Shown here: one piece after another, positions 17,726-25,466 of the stretch
How the letters are laid out: every line of letters starts with the position of its first letter
Numbering within the stretch: position 1 is the first letter of the stretch
NCBI GenBank assembly: GCA_003478935.1
Contig: QUFP01000030.1
Location: 1 to 57,680, forward strand
DNA: 57,680 bases
Direction of reading: 5' to 3'
Origin: Firmicutes bacterium AF25-13AC
Lineage (GTDB): Bacteria; Bacillota; Clostridia; Lachnospirales; Lachnospiraceae
Position numbers and translations under genes: made by a program
The notes under the pieces: model-generated
What the model saw: only the letters and a program-made list of their open reading frames with translations
The model's database searches: none
What the model was told of the DNA's origin: nothing

Positions 17726-18820
17726 TTAGATTACCATCCCAAAAGCAGTCTCTATCTGCTGCATTTTTCTTTCAAGGACACCTTCCAGTGCTCTTACTTG
17801 CATTTCTAAAGATTTTATGTCTGCACTGGGGTTACATGCACGAGCTGCCTCTAATTCAGCTTTTGCTTCTGACAATTTTTGTAATTTTATTGCCTCTTCA
17901 CATTTTCGCACATGACTATCAAACATCTGAAGCCCTGCCATAAAGAATCCGCAATTTCCGCAACTGGCTACACCATTTAACACCGGTTTCCCACATTTTG
18001 GACACTTCATAAACAGTGCAGTTCCACAATTACTGCATTTTCCCTGATGAGCCTGCTTCATTGACGGAAAACGATTTAATGTACCACAAGAACACATCAA
18101 TTTGATATCGGTACTTTCTTTTTCATATATGCTTTCTGGCGGTAATTTTCCACAGCTGTTATACACAAAAATTGCTGCATCTTCATCAGGAAACACCTTC
18201 TGAATCTCCCTAATACAACCTTCCGCAAAATACCGATTTGTTTTTATTCCATCTGGTAGCTCGGCAATTTCAGAAAGTATACCATCTAACTGCTTACGCT
18301 TCAAAACATTGTCATATTTTCGTCTGCTCTCATCATCCTTAAAAAACGCTACCGCTATTATTTCAATTTCTCTAAAATATCTCATGGGCAGCGCATTTGC
18401 AATGCCGTGACTCTGTCTCAATACATCAAATGCATTACGCAACTTTTGTGTATCCATCATCTGTACTTGAGCGACAGTTTTATTATTCATTCGCGCTAAA
18501 TAGCTATATAAATCCCACACATTTGCCATCTGACTGCTATATTGATCCCTTGGATTGCTCTTAAAAAAAATTTGCAGATTCTGAAAAAGTTTATCCAAAT
18601 CTCCAGTCTGTGCAAAAAAATTGCTTTCCAATGATGTCCATGAAATGATCGTGTATTTCTCTTCCTTTAATTTATTTTGCACAGTCTGAAATTTCATTCC
18701 AAGAGCCTTCGCTATTTGCTTTGTTACCGGAACCGTAATGCTTCGGTCTTCCTCTGGCTGAAACCGATTTAACAGTCGGATCAGTTTTTCAAGCTGCGCC
18801 ATCTGTTGTGATTCATCCAT
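17726..18820 (-). CDS. Zinc-ribbon helical protein of the GTPase/Hsp70 module
   Basis: 364 residues from the ATG of MDESQQ, which has AAGGAGAAG upstream. N-terminal helical region with a helix-turn-helix-like stretch (KQIAKALGMKFQTVQNKL); a helix reading KDDESRRKYDNVLKRK resembles the tail of a J-domain although no HPD motif is seen. A treble of Cys pairs follows (CSCG, CSNCG, CPKCG, CGNCGF, residues about 240-305), then a charged helix. It follows dnaK and so could be an Hsp70 co-factor. The C terminus is probably not real: the downstream FN3 frame appears to continue this protein after a one-base deletion. Confidence 0.62.
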   Translation of the reverse strand: MDESQQMAQLEKLIRLLNRFQPEEDRSITVPVTKQIAKALGMKFQTVQNKLKEEKYTIISWTSLESNFFAQTGDLDKLFQNLQIFFKSNPRDQYSSQMANVWDLYSYLARMNNKTVAQVQMMDTQKLRNAFDVLRQSHGIANALPMRYFREIEIIAVAFFKDDESRRKYDNVLKRKQLDGILSEIAELPDGIKTNRYFAEGCIREIQKVFPDEDAAIFVYNSCGKLPPESIYEKESTDIKLMCSCGTLNRFPSMKQAHQGKCSNCGTALFMKCPKCGKPVLNGVASCGNCGFFMAGLQMFDSHVRKCEEAIKLQKLSEAKAELEAARACNPSADIKSLEMQVRALEGVLERKMQQIETAFGMVI

Positions 18821-18860
18821 AATCTTCTCCTTAATTTGTATCAAAAATATGTTTATGCCA

Positions 18861-18902
18861 ATATGGGGAGACTCGTCCTTTATGAACTTACTCTCCCCAT
18901 AT
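18861..18902 (-). promoter_or_regulatory. Hairpin between dnaK and the zinc-ribbon gene
   Basis: ATATGGGGAGA and its perfect 11-base inverse repeat, with a 20-base loop, fill the 106-base gap after dnaK. There is no long U-run directly after it. It may protect the upstream dnaK transcript end or partly reduce read-through. Confidence 0.5.
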
Positions 18903-18926
18903 CGTCTTAACTTATCCTATATTTTA

Positions 18927-20696
18927 TTACTCTGCTGTAACTCCAGTTTTACCAACACGATTTTTCATTTTGCGCATTTCTTCATCGCTTATCTGTGAGA
19001 AATTAATCGTAATCTCTCTGGTTGTTTTCGTTTTTCTCAGTGTCGCTACAACATGCAATTCTCCAAGATCAGTCAACTCAATCATTACGTCAACCTCACT
19101 TCCCCTTGGAAGTCCTGGTTCAAGTGGAATTAACATCATTCCCCTCACCTTTAATTCCAAAGAAGAATCTGGGCATACATAACTTCTATTATTTCCTTCT
19201 CCTTCTGGCATCAGATCATTTTCATCATCATACGATACGCTCTCTGTAACTCGAACTGCAATATCGCTTATCTTATCCGAATCTTCTGGCGTATAATATG
19301 TTTTTTCTACTTTACATGGTGACTTTGTATCCTTCTTGATCAAATTATCACTATAATATCTTTGAATACTACTATCCTGAACAATCACTCCAAATGTGCG
19401 TGGCGCCACATCTGATATTACCATCTTTTGAGTATTCTCTGGTAAGACAATGTTACCTTTTTCATCTTTTTGGGTAACTACATCCAGAATTTCCACTTTT
19501 CCTTCTTTAGTAGTTATAACCACGTTTCCATGAACATCAGTTTTAATTTTTTCCCCTCTCTCTATACGATCCTTGAGTGCTTTCATATTCTTTTCATAAG
19601 CTTTTGTGTACGCAACAATCGCAGCACCTCGAGCAACCGCCTTATCCGGATCATAAAATTGAACTTTTTCATCACCAAAACGTTCTTTCAGAAAATTTTG
19701 TACCTGCGGCATTCTTGTTGATCCACCAACCTCTATGACAACATCAATATCCGTTTCCCTAATTCCCACTTCTTCAGCTTTTTTCATCATCGAATTCAAC
19801 AACTGTTCCGTCTTGCCTAGCAAACCTTTTGTTCTCTCATCAAATTCTTCTCTTGAAATTTCAAGCTGAATCTTTTCCCCATCATACTTCGTTTTATATG
19901 TAACTGTTGTCTGCATTGTCAGCTTCTGCTTCAGCTTTTCCGTCGCTGATCTCAACATTTCCTTTAATTCTTCATCTATCTCTTCTTCTGCTACATCAAA
20001 TTGTTCTCGAAACTTTTCTATTAATAGCTTATACATTTCGTTATCCCAGTCAGCACCGCCTAAAAAAGCATCACCATCTGTCGCGATAACGTCTATCTTC
20101 TTTTCATTACTTGTCGAGTCAATCTCAATTTTCAATAACGTTACATCAAATGTTCCTCCACCTAAATCATATACCAATACGTTCTGACTCTCCTGATATT
20201 TATCGTTTGAATAGCTGATTGCTGCTGCTGTTGGCTCATTGATAACTGCTAATACATTCAAACCTGCCAATTCTCCCGCTTTCTTTGTTGCATCACGTTG
20301 AGCATAATCAAAATAAGCAGGGCAAGTTATTATTACATCTGTTACTTCTTCACCCGCTTTTTTTGCATATTCCTTAATTCTTTTTAATACCAATGACGAT
20401 AATTCGACCGGAGTATATTCTTTTCCATCCACAATATAATGCTTATAATCAGGTTCCTTTTCCGGATCCTTACCGATCCATCGCTTAAAAAACTGAAATA
20501 GTCTCTCTGGTGCTAATACGCCTTCTTCCTTTGCACCCTCACCAATAATCAGCTCGTTTCCATCATCCTTTACAAAAACTGCCGATGCTAATAGATCGGA
20601 TCCTCCCTCCTCATCTGCGATAATTTTTACTTCACCATTCTCGTACTTTGAAATACAACTATAGGTTGTTCCTAAATCAATACCATACACTGCCAT
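18927..20696 (-). CDS. Dedicated Hsp70 (DnaK-like) with a short C terminus
   Basis: 589 residues. The nucleotide-binding domain is complete: GIDLGTTYSCI at residues 5-15, ITCPAYFDYAQRDAT, NEPTAAAISY, DLGGGTFDVTLL and EVGGSTRMPQV. The linker is unusual, with about 60 extra residues (KIKTDVHGNVVITTKEG...) before the substrate-domain start DVAPRTFGV. The protein ends soon after the beta-sandwich (ISDEEMRKMKNRVG), so the helical lid is missing, making it shorter than the housekeeping DnaK (~610-640). AAGGAGAAAG precedes the ATG. The gene follows a GrpE-like gene and not a heat-shock operon, so it probably serves this system's proteins. Confidence 0.85.
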   Translation of the reverse strand: MAVYGIDLGTTYSCISKYENGEVKIIADEEGGSDLLASAVFVKDDGNELIIGEGAKEEGVLAPERLFQFFKRWIGKDPEKEPDYKHYIVDGKEYTPVELSSLVLKRIKEYAKKAGEEVTDVIITCPAYFDYAQRDATKKAGELAGLNVLAVINEPTAAAISYSNDKYQESQNVLVYDLGGGTFDVTLLKIEIDSTSNEKKIDVIATDGDAFLGGADWDNEMYKLLIEKFREQFDVAEEEIDEELKEMLRSATEKLKQKLTMQTTVTYKTKYDGEKIQLEISREEFDERTKGLLGKTEQLLNSMMKKAEEVGIRETDIDVVIEVGGSTRMPQVQNFLKERFGDEKVQFYDPDKAVARGAAIVAYTKAYEKNMKALKDRIERGEKIKTDVHGNVVITTKEGKVEILDVVTQKDEKGNIVLPENTQKMVISDVAPRTFGVIVQDSSIQRYYSDNLIKKDTKSPCKVEKTYYTPEDSDKISDIAVRVTESVSYDDENDLMPEGEGNNRSYVCPDSSLELKVRGMMLIPLEPGLPRGSEVDVMIELTDLGELHVVATLRKTKTTREITINFSQISDEEMRKMKNRVGKTGVTAE

Positions 20697-20738
20697 TTTA
20701 CTTTCTCCTTATCATTGTAATTTTATACAAAACAGCCC

Positions 20739-21785
20739 TCAGTTATTATCTTGCTGCTGTTCATTGTTTTTAAATGCTTCAACCTGTTCCTCAATAGCCG
20801 AAGAATCCTGAATTTGTTCTTCCTGCATCTCTTTTTCCTTTAATTCCGGATCAAACATATACGTGTCTATTTTTTCATACTTTAACACGCGATTTTCCCG
20901 TACAAAAGAAGGATTATAACTTTTTGCAACAGTTCCATGCAACGCTTCATTTCCAGTTTGTATTGTCTTTCTTGTCCTACAAGTCTTACTTGATCGCTTT
21001 TCCCCCACTTTAGTACGCGATATGGTAATATGAAACTCATTAAATATTTCATTCAAACTTTCTATTACCGTATCCTGAATATCTTCCTTTACTTGATCGC
21101 TTTCTATCTCTTCTATGTACTGAAGTGTCTGCGAATACAAATCTGCAAGTTCTTCAAGAATAGAGTCATAAGCAGAATCTGCAAACAAACCTCGATAATG
21201 CTTTAACTCATCCCCCCATTTTCGACCTATATTTGCTTGGAAATTAATGCTGTCTCTTAAAATATCCGTGTTTTTCTTTTCCAAATTTCCGATATCTTCA
21301 TGCAACTTTCCCGCAGTTTCTTCTAACAGTTTTTGAACTTCATGGACAGATGCTGTCTGTTGATTCTGTACTTTATCGTCTCTCTGCAATCTGTCAATCG
21401 CTGCATCCAACTGTGTCTGGCGATTTGAAATTTGTTGTACTGCATTCCAAGTCCGTTCCTGATTGAAATAAAGTTCCTTTATCTCACTCGAAATCTGTTT
21501 TTTTCCAGATTCTACCGATAACATCATCTGGCTAATCAAATTAACTGCTGTATCAATCTGTTGTCTCTGTGCACCAACTTGATTTTGAAGTCCTTCCATT
21601 ATACAAACATACTTGCCTATCCTGATATCTGCTGACTCCGTACTCTCAACATTCTCTTTACAAGTTTCATTTTCTTTTGTTTCTCGAACTTCTTGTCTGT
21701 TTAATTCATCCAGATTGTCCTCTTCCTCTTCATACACAGGTAAACGTTCGAAATCCTCATTCATTTTTGCATTTTCTTTTTCCAC
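20739..21785 (-). CDS. GrpE-like nucleotide-exchange factor with long coiled coil
   Basis: 348 residues from a GTG start with AAGGAGG eight bases upstream. An acidic N terminus (VYEEEEDNLDELN) leads into a long coiled coil (residues about 65-185). A GrpE-like four-helix segment follows (YDSILEELADLYSQTLQYI...VIESLNEIFNEFHI), then a small beta region (HGTVAKSYNPSFVRENRVLKY...) corresponding to the GrpE wing that contacts DnaK. Immediately upstream of the dedicated dnaK, so the two are likely partners. The long coiled coil is much larger than in ordinary GrpE and may give membrane or scaffold attachment. Confidence 0.6.
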   Translation of the reverse strand: MEKENAKMNEDFERLPVYEEEEDNLDELNRQEVRETKENETCKENVESTESADIRIGKYVCIMEGLQNQVGAQRQQIDTAVNLISQMMLSVESGKKQISSEIKELYFNQERTWNAVQQISNRQTQLDAAIDRLQRDDKVQNQQTASVHEVQKLLEETAGKLHEDIGNLEKKNTDILRDSINFQANIGRKWGDELKHYRGLFADSAYDSILEELADLYSQTLQYIEEIESDQVKEDIQDTVIESLNEIFNEFHITISRTKVGEKRSSKTCRTRKTIQTGNEALHGTVAKSYNPSFVRENRVLKYEKIDTYMFDPELKEKEMQEEQIQDSSAIEEQVEAFKNNEQQQDNN

Positions 21786-21804
21786 TTTTGAACCTCCTTA
21801 CGTT

Positions 21805-22578
21805 TTATTCAATCTCGCACCATTCCAGTCTGGCAAAATTCATTCCGTTTATCATAACTCTGAGCGTCTGAACGCCCGTTACATCTACAGAAAAAGAATT
21901 TGGTTCCATTCCCCATGCAACAATAGGAGATTCATATACTAGATGGTCATCCGCATAAATTCGTACACGAACATAATCATAATGATTTCTGTCCTCATAT
22001 GCATAATGATCACTGTCGTACTCGCTATACTCCTTATTTAAAACTACCGTTCCAGTAAGTGTGCGATATGCTCCATTTAATGCGTAATCCGTCCAGTTAT
22101 CTGTTTCGCTTACGCTTCCAGCCAAAGCCGGTTCATTATCCGCCTCATTTTTTATTAAAACAAGTCCGCTTGAACCATCTTGCGCCGATCCGGCGATAAC
22201 TGGTAAATCATAAATAGCCTTTTTGTCTGTCAGAAACTTCGTCTCAAAAGTTTTCTCCTTATCATAAACCTCCACGCTAGTTTGTACTTCACTGATCACT
22301 CCATTATCGTTTTCAGAAGTATCTTGTTTCATCCTAAGCATACGAACCAAAACTCCAAAAAGCAGCAATGCAATTAAAAGAAGTACCATAAGAAGTCTTA
22401 AAAGGAAATTTTTTTTCTTCTTTTTTACTCTATGTGTTTGTGCTTTCCAAAAATACTTGCTAAAATCAACAGAACCTGAATATTCCGATATTCCTTTATT
22501 CGTATAGTTAAGAAGCACTTCTTCTTTCTCTACCTGAATCATATCTGCAAATTTAGGTTCCGACTGACGCATCAGCAT
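21805..22578 (-). CDS. Single-pass membrane protein with NPCBM-like extracellular domain
   Basis: 257 residues. A cytoplasmic segment rich in Lys (RVKKKKKNF) precedes one membrane helix (LLRLLMVLLLIALLLFGVLV, about residues 62-81). The outer part has a beta domain: YALNGAYRTLTGTVVLNKEY, VRIYADDHLVYESP and FSVDVTGVQTLRVMINGM, the pattern of NPCBM/NEW2 carbohydrate-binding modules. It overlaps the upstream GTPase gene by 7 bases (or by 1 if the second ATG is used). It could tie the system to cell-wall polysaccharide, placing the export site at the envelope. Confidence 0.65.
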   Translation of the reverse strand: MLMRQSEPKFADMIQVEKEEVLLNYTNKGISEYSGSVDFSKYFWKAQTHRVKKKKKNFLLRLLMVLLLIALLLFGVLVRMLRMKQDTSENDNGVISEVQTSVEVYDKEKTFETKFLTDKKAIYDLPVIAGSAQDGSSGLVLIKNEADNEPALAGSVSETDNWTDYALNGAYRTLTGTVVLNKEYSEYDSDHYAYEDRNHYDYVRVRIYADDHLVYESPIVAWGMEPNSFSVDVTGVQTLRVMINGMNFARLEWCEIE

Positions 22579-24218
22579 TCAAATGGATTTAAAATATATT
22601 CATCTGGATCAAACTGCTCTCCCTTATGAATTTTTCCCATTGCACTTAACGGGAAATAATGCGCATTAGAAAAATTTGCTTTGATTGCTGCATAGGTAGC
22701 GGCCAATCCATTATTCTGCAAAAACTCTTCGCACAATGTATCCTGCGCTTCTATGTAATTTCGAAAACGACCTGGATTTTTGCGCATCTCACTTTTAATT
22801 TTAATTCTAGAAATTCGTGTACTCACACCCTTCAAATCCGTTTTTGTAATAATAATGGCTGTTGGACGTGATATTTTATTTCCTATTTTAGGAATTCCCG
22901 GCAAATGGCTTAGATAAGCGACAAAATTTGTTATTACTTGAGATGGATCAATCTCTGTAGCTCCAACAATCGAATCACCTTCTCTTTGAGCTACCTCTCT
23001 CATCTCCAAAGCTGCCAACGGGTCTACCACAATAATAATTCCATTACTTTGCGCAAGCTGCTGCTCATTTACATATTTTCCAAGCGTTGAATCATTAAAA
23101 GCTTCCCCCGCTATATCAAAAATAGAAAATTGCTCTCTTATTTTTCTATTTCTAGAATTTATTAAAAGAGAGTACATTCTTGAGGTACTATTTTTTTCTG
23201 TTCCCTCTATGTCTGCTACTCCAGTAAACCATTTTCCGACATTTTTAAAATCGTTCCAATTTATTTCTGGAATTTCAAGTGTTATTTCTGAATTATTATG
23301 TAATTTTTTTATAAATTCATAAAGAAAAGCAGTCATCAATACTGTTTTTCCACTTGAAGATCCTCCAACCATCGAAATATAAAACTGTTTTCGATCTGAT
23401 GCGGCCAACTCTGCTCCACATTTCGGGCAATATGCGCGCAGCCTAGATCTACCAAGCAAAAAGGTAGTTGGCAATATCTCTCCACAAACGCATTTTCTAT
23501 GCCAGATACCATATGCAGATGGTACCAACCTTGTATGCTTCGCCCTACAATCTGGATTTGAACATTCAAATACCGGAATAACAATTCGTTCCTGACAGTT
23601 TGGACACAATGCACGAATGGAATGTGTTTTTAAATAAAGACGATCAATTAACCATGTAATTCCAAATACAGCGTAAATAATTGCTGCAAAAAATAGTAGT
23701 ATCACGGCATGAATCACTGCACAAATAATTGTGATAACTGCACCAGTCACTACAACTGAAATGATACAGCAAATTTTAAATACACATGCAATGAGAAATA
23801 TTACAAGTGAAAGAATCTCATTATTAATATTCTCTATACTTGTATCCCACCATCTCCAGATTTCAGGCACTTTTTCTATATTTGTCTCCCAAGCCACAAG
23901 AAATGTCTCCCTTAACTGAGCGAAGCCCGGACCAAAGAAATAGCTTTTTCGCTTTGCATATTGCTGCTTTTTTCTTGAATAATCCACATAATATTCATAT
24001 GGATTAATTCTGCTAACAAATGCCTTTATATAGTTTATAATGCCTATTATTACACCTATTCCTAGTGCAATTCCTATAAGCCCCAGAAAAAATATCTTGA
24101 TTACATTAATTGAAATCGCAAAGAATTTACTAAGCAGTGCAACAATAAACGCTAATAGCCAGCCAATAGCCTTTACTAATAGCCAAATTAATGCCACTGC
24201 AACAAGTATTTCTATCAT
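22572..24218 (-). CDS. Membrane-anchored zinc-ribbon GTPase (DO-GTPase2-like), first gene of the T7SS operon
   Basis: 548 residues. Several hydrophobic segments occupy residues 1-60 and about 145-205. Zinc-ribbon pairs follow (CPNC, CSNPDC, CVCG, CPKCG), then a P-loop GGSSSGKT near residue 295, a DxxG switch in QFSIFDIAGEAF, and a G4-like TKTD in AIIITKTDLKG. It shares the ribbon-plus-GTPase order of the soluble GTPase in the same operon but adds the membrane part. Downstream genes overlap it. As the promoter-proximal gene it is probably a membrane switch or gate component. The usual EssB/EsaA membrane proteins are not seen, so it may take part of their place. Confidence 0.7.
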   Translation of the reverse strand: MIEILVAVALIWLLVKAIGWLLAFIVALLSKFFAISINVIKIFFLGLIGIALGIGVIIGIINYIKAFVSRINPYEYYVDYSRKKQQYAKRKSYFFGPGFAQLRETFLVAWETNIEKVPEIWRWWDTSIENINNEILSLVIFLIACVFKICCIISVVVTGAVITIICAVIHAVILLFFAAIIYAVFGITWLIDRLYLKTHSIRALCPNCQERIVIPVFECSNPDCRAKHTRLVPSAYGIWHRKCVCGEILPTTFLLGRSRLRAYCPKCGAELAASDRKQFYISMVGGSSSGKTVLMTAFLYEFIKKLHNNSEITLEIPEINWNDFKNVGKWFTGVADIEGTEKNSTSRMYSLLINSRNRKIREQFSIFDIAGEAFNDSTLGKYVNEQQLAQSNGIIIVVDPLAALEMREVAQREGDSIVGATEIDPSQVITNFVAYLSHLPGIPKIGNKISRPTAIIITKTDLKGVSTRISRIKIKSEMRKNPGRFRNYIEAQDTLCEEFLQNNGLAATYAAIKANFSNAHYFPLSAMGKIHKGEQFDPDEYILNPFEC

Positions 24219-24306
24219 TGTTATTTTTTCCCTTTCGTGAGTTATCTTTTACTTTTCAATAACATTATTTTTTTAAGTATCGCTTTCTTCTCCCTTCTAT
24301 AGTTTT

Positions 24307-24364
24307 ATTCAAATATTTGTCATATTCACCAACTTTAAGTGAGATTCATTCAAATATTTGTCAT
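24307..24364 (-). repeat. Two direct copies of a palindrome-centred box in the T7SS leader
   Basis: ATTCAAATATTTGTCAT occurs identically at 24307-24323 and 24348-24364, spaced 41 bases. Each contains the perfect palindrome CAAATATTTG. Both lie just downstream of the predicted start point of the operon promoter, the position expected for a repressor's operators. No copy was noticed elsewhere in the window. Confidence 0.6.
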
Positions 24365-24375
24365 CTATCTATTAT

Positions 24376-24404
24376 AGTATAGTCGCCTTATTGCTTAATG
24401 TCAA
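24376..24404 (-). promoter_or_regulatory. Sigma-A promoter of the T7SS operon
   Basis: On the minus strand: a perfect -35 TTGACA (24399-24404), a 17-base spacer, and -10 TATACT (24376-24381). It gives a leader of about 150 bases before the first GTPase gene. The -35 is preceded six bases upstream by a TTATC-N6-GATAA dyad. Confidence 0.82.
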
Positions 24405-24410
24405 TTTATT

Positions 24411-24426
24411 TTATCTTTTATGATAA
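24411..24426. promoter_or_regulatory. XRE-type operator dyad at the T7SS promoter
   Basis: TTATC-TTTTAT-GATAA, perfect 5-base arms with a 6-base T-rich centre, centred about 50 bases upstream of the predicted start. Two related dyads lie at 25314-25329 and 25366-25383. The position upstream of -35 suits an activator as well as a repressor. Confidence 0.6.
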
Positions 24427-24489
24427 TGTTAATTTTGCTGTTCTGCCATTCTTTCCGATATTGTAAACTTTTAAATTAAAAACATGCAA

Positions 24490-24518
24490 AAAGCGCTAAG
24501 AATCTCTCTTAACGCTTT
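24490..24518 (-). terminator. Terminator of the CFI-box gene
   Basis: On the minus strand, a 12-base stem (AAAGCGTTAAGA with its G:U-tolerant inverse) and a 5-base loop are followed by T-rich sequence (TTTTT-GCATG-TTTTT). It closes the CFI-box gene 40 bases after its stop and insulates the T7SS promoter. Confidence 0.7.
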
Positions 24519-24557
24519 CTCTTTTATCGATAATGCAATCAACTTGCATTCTTCTGA

Positions 24558-25184
24558 TCACAATGCATCTGTATATTTCTTAAGATCGAAAGATGCATTT
24601 TTGTATAATAAATATGCATCTTCTTCCTTTCCTTCCTCAATGAATCGGACACATTTAAGGACCACCTCTTGATAAATTTTTTCATAGATTTCTTTTGAAT
24701 TAGGAAGGCAATCCAATTTCTCTACAATTTGGGGAGCAATCTCGTAATATATACCTATTTCTGCTGGACCATTTTCATTCTTTGATACCCAATTATCCCT
24801 AAACTTTCTGAGTGTTTCCAATTCATAGCACTTCGCGGATAATCCTCTGGATTTTATACAAGCGGTAGTAATAAAGCACCCTGATGCTGAAGATTTTTCT
24901 GTAATATTATATACAATCTCTCTATCACTATAATCGCCTCTTCGAATATAGTTACCATCTTTAATATATTTTATAACACCATTGGGATCACTTCCTATTC
25001 TTATATAATTGCCATCTATATTATACATGATAGACCCATTACTATAGTTACCTTCTCTGACATACTTCCCATCTATATTGTACATAGCATCCCCTTTGCT
25101 ATAGTCACCTAGCCGGATATATCTTCCATCAGAATTATACATAATATCTCCATTGTTGTTCGCACCTGTTCTAATGTAAACCAT
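24558..25184 (-). CDS. Repeat protein with CFI-box C-terminal domain, co-regulated with the T7SS
   Basis: 208 residues. The first ~100 are five near-identical 20-residue units (pattern YIRxGxYSxGxIMYNxDGxY), which look like a beta-rich MORN-like or hydrophilic repeat. The second half starts with SGCFITTACIKSRGL, the Cys-Phe-Ile box, then CYELETLRKFRDNWV and a helical tail; this is the CFI-box C-terminal domain (recalled from family databases). No signal peptide. Its promoter is nearly identical in core to the T7SS operon promoter and carries the same operator, so it is probably a substrate or accessory of the system. Confidence 0.7.
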   Translation of the reverse strand: MVYIRTGANNNGDIMYNSDGRYIRLGDYSKGDAMYNIDGKYVREGNYSNGSIMYNIDGNYIRIGSDPNGVIKYIKDGNYIRRGDYSDREIVYNITEKSSASGCFITTACIKSRGLSAKCYELETLRKFRDNWVSKNENGPAEIGIYYEIAPQIVEKLDCLPNSKEIYEKIYQEVVLKCVRFIEEGKEEDAYLLYKNASFDLKKYTDAL

Positions 25185-25278
25185 TACAACTATTTCCTCC
25201 TCATTATAAAAATTCTCTCTTTAACCCTTTCGTTTGTTCCTTTTTAAGGAAGCCTCAACGGAATTCTCTTAGAAAGAA

Positions 25279-25307
25279 ATTATACTCTTATCTATGTGAT
25301 ATGTCAA
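25279..25307 (-). promoter_or_regulatory. Sigma-A promoter of the CFI-box gene
   Basis: Perfect -35 TTGACA (25302-25307), 17-base spacer and perfect -10 TATAAT (25279-25284) on the minus strand. The -35 and the 16 bases upstream are identical to those of the T7SS operon promoter. Confidence 0.85.
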
Positions 25308-25313
25308 TTTATT

Positions 25314-25329
25314 TTATCTTTTTAGATAT
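25314..25329. promoter_or_regulatory. XRE-type operator dyad at the CFI-box promoter
   Basis: TTATC-TTTTTA-GATAT, matching the T7SS dyad in 4 of 5 right-arm bases and lying at the same distance from its -35. Confidence 0.5.
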
Positions 25330-25365
25330 TTATTTTTTTCATTTTGTCCACTTTTGAATATTATT

Positions 25366-25410
25366 ATTATCTTTTAGGATAATTTATTTTTACTTATTAT
25401 CTGTTATACT
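25366..25410 (+). promoter_or_regulatory. Promoter and operator of the XRE regulator gene
   Basis: The strongest dyad of the set, ATTATC-TTTTAG-GATAAT (25366-25383), overlaps the -35 position of a promoter with an extended -10, TGT-TATACT (25402-25410). The poor -35 and the overlap suggest autoregulation of the XRE gene that starts 56 bases downstream. Confidence 0.6.
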
Positions 25411-25466
25411 AAATACAAATATTATGCCACATAATTTCTATCAGACTACAAAAGGAGCATTCTTCA

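Noticed and set aside
18390..18480. A J-domain in the zinc-ribbon protein as the Hsp70 partner
   Set aside because: Only the DDESRRKYD-type tail is similar; there is no HPD motif, so I do not call it a J-protein.
24870..25184. Regular 60-base repeats that could suggest a CRISPR-like array
   Set aside because: The period is 60 bases, in frame, and encodes 20-residue protein repeats; there are no unique spacers.
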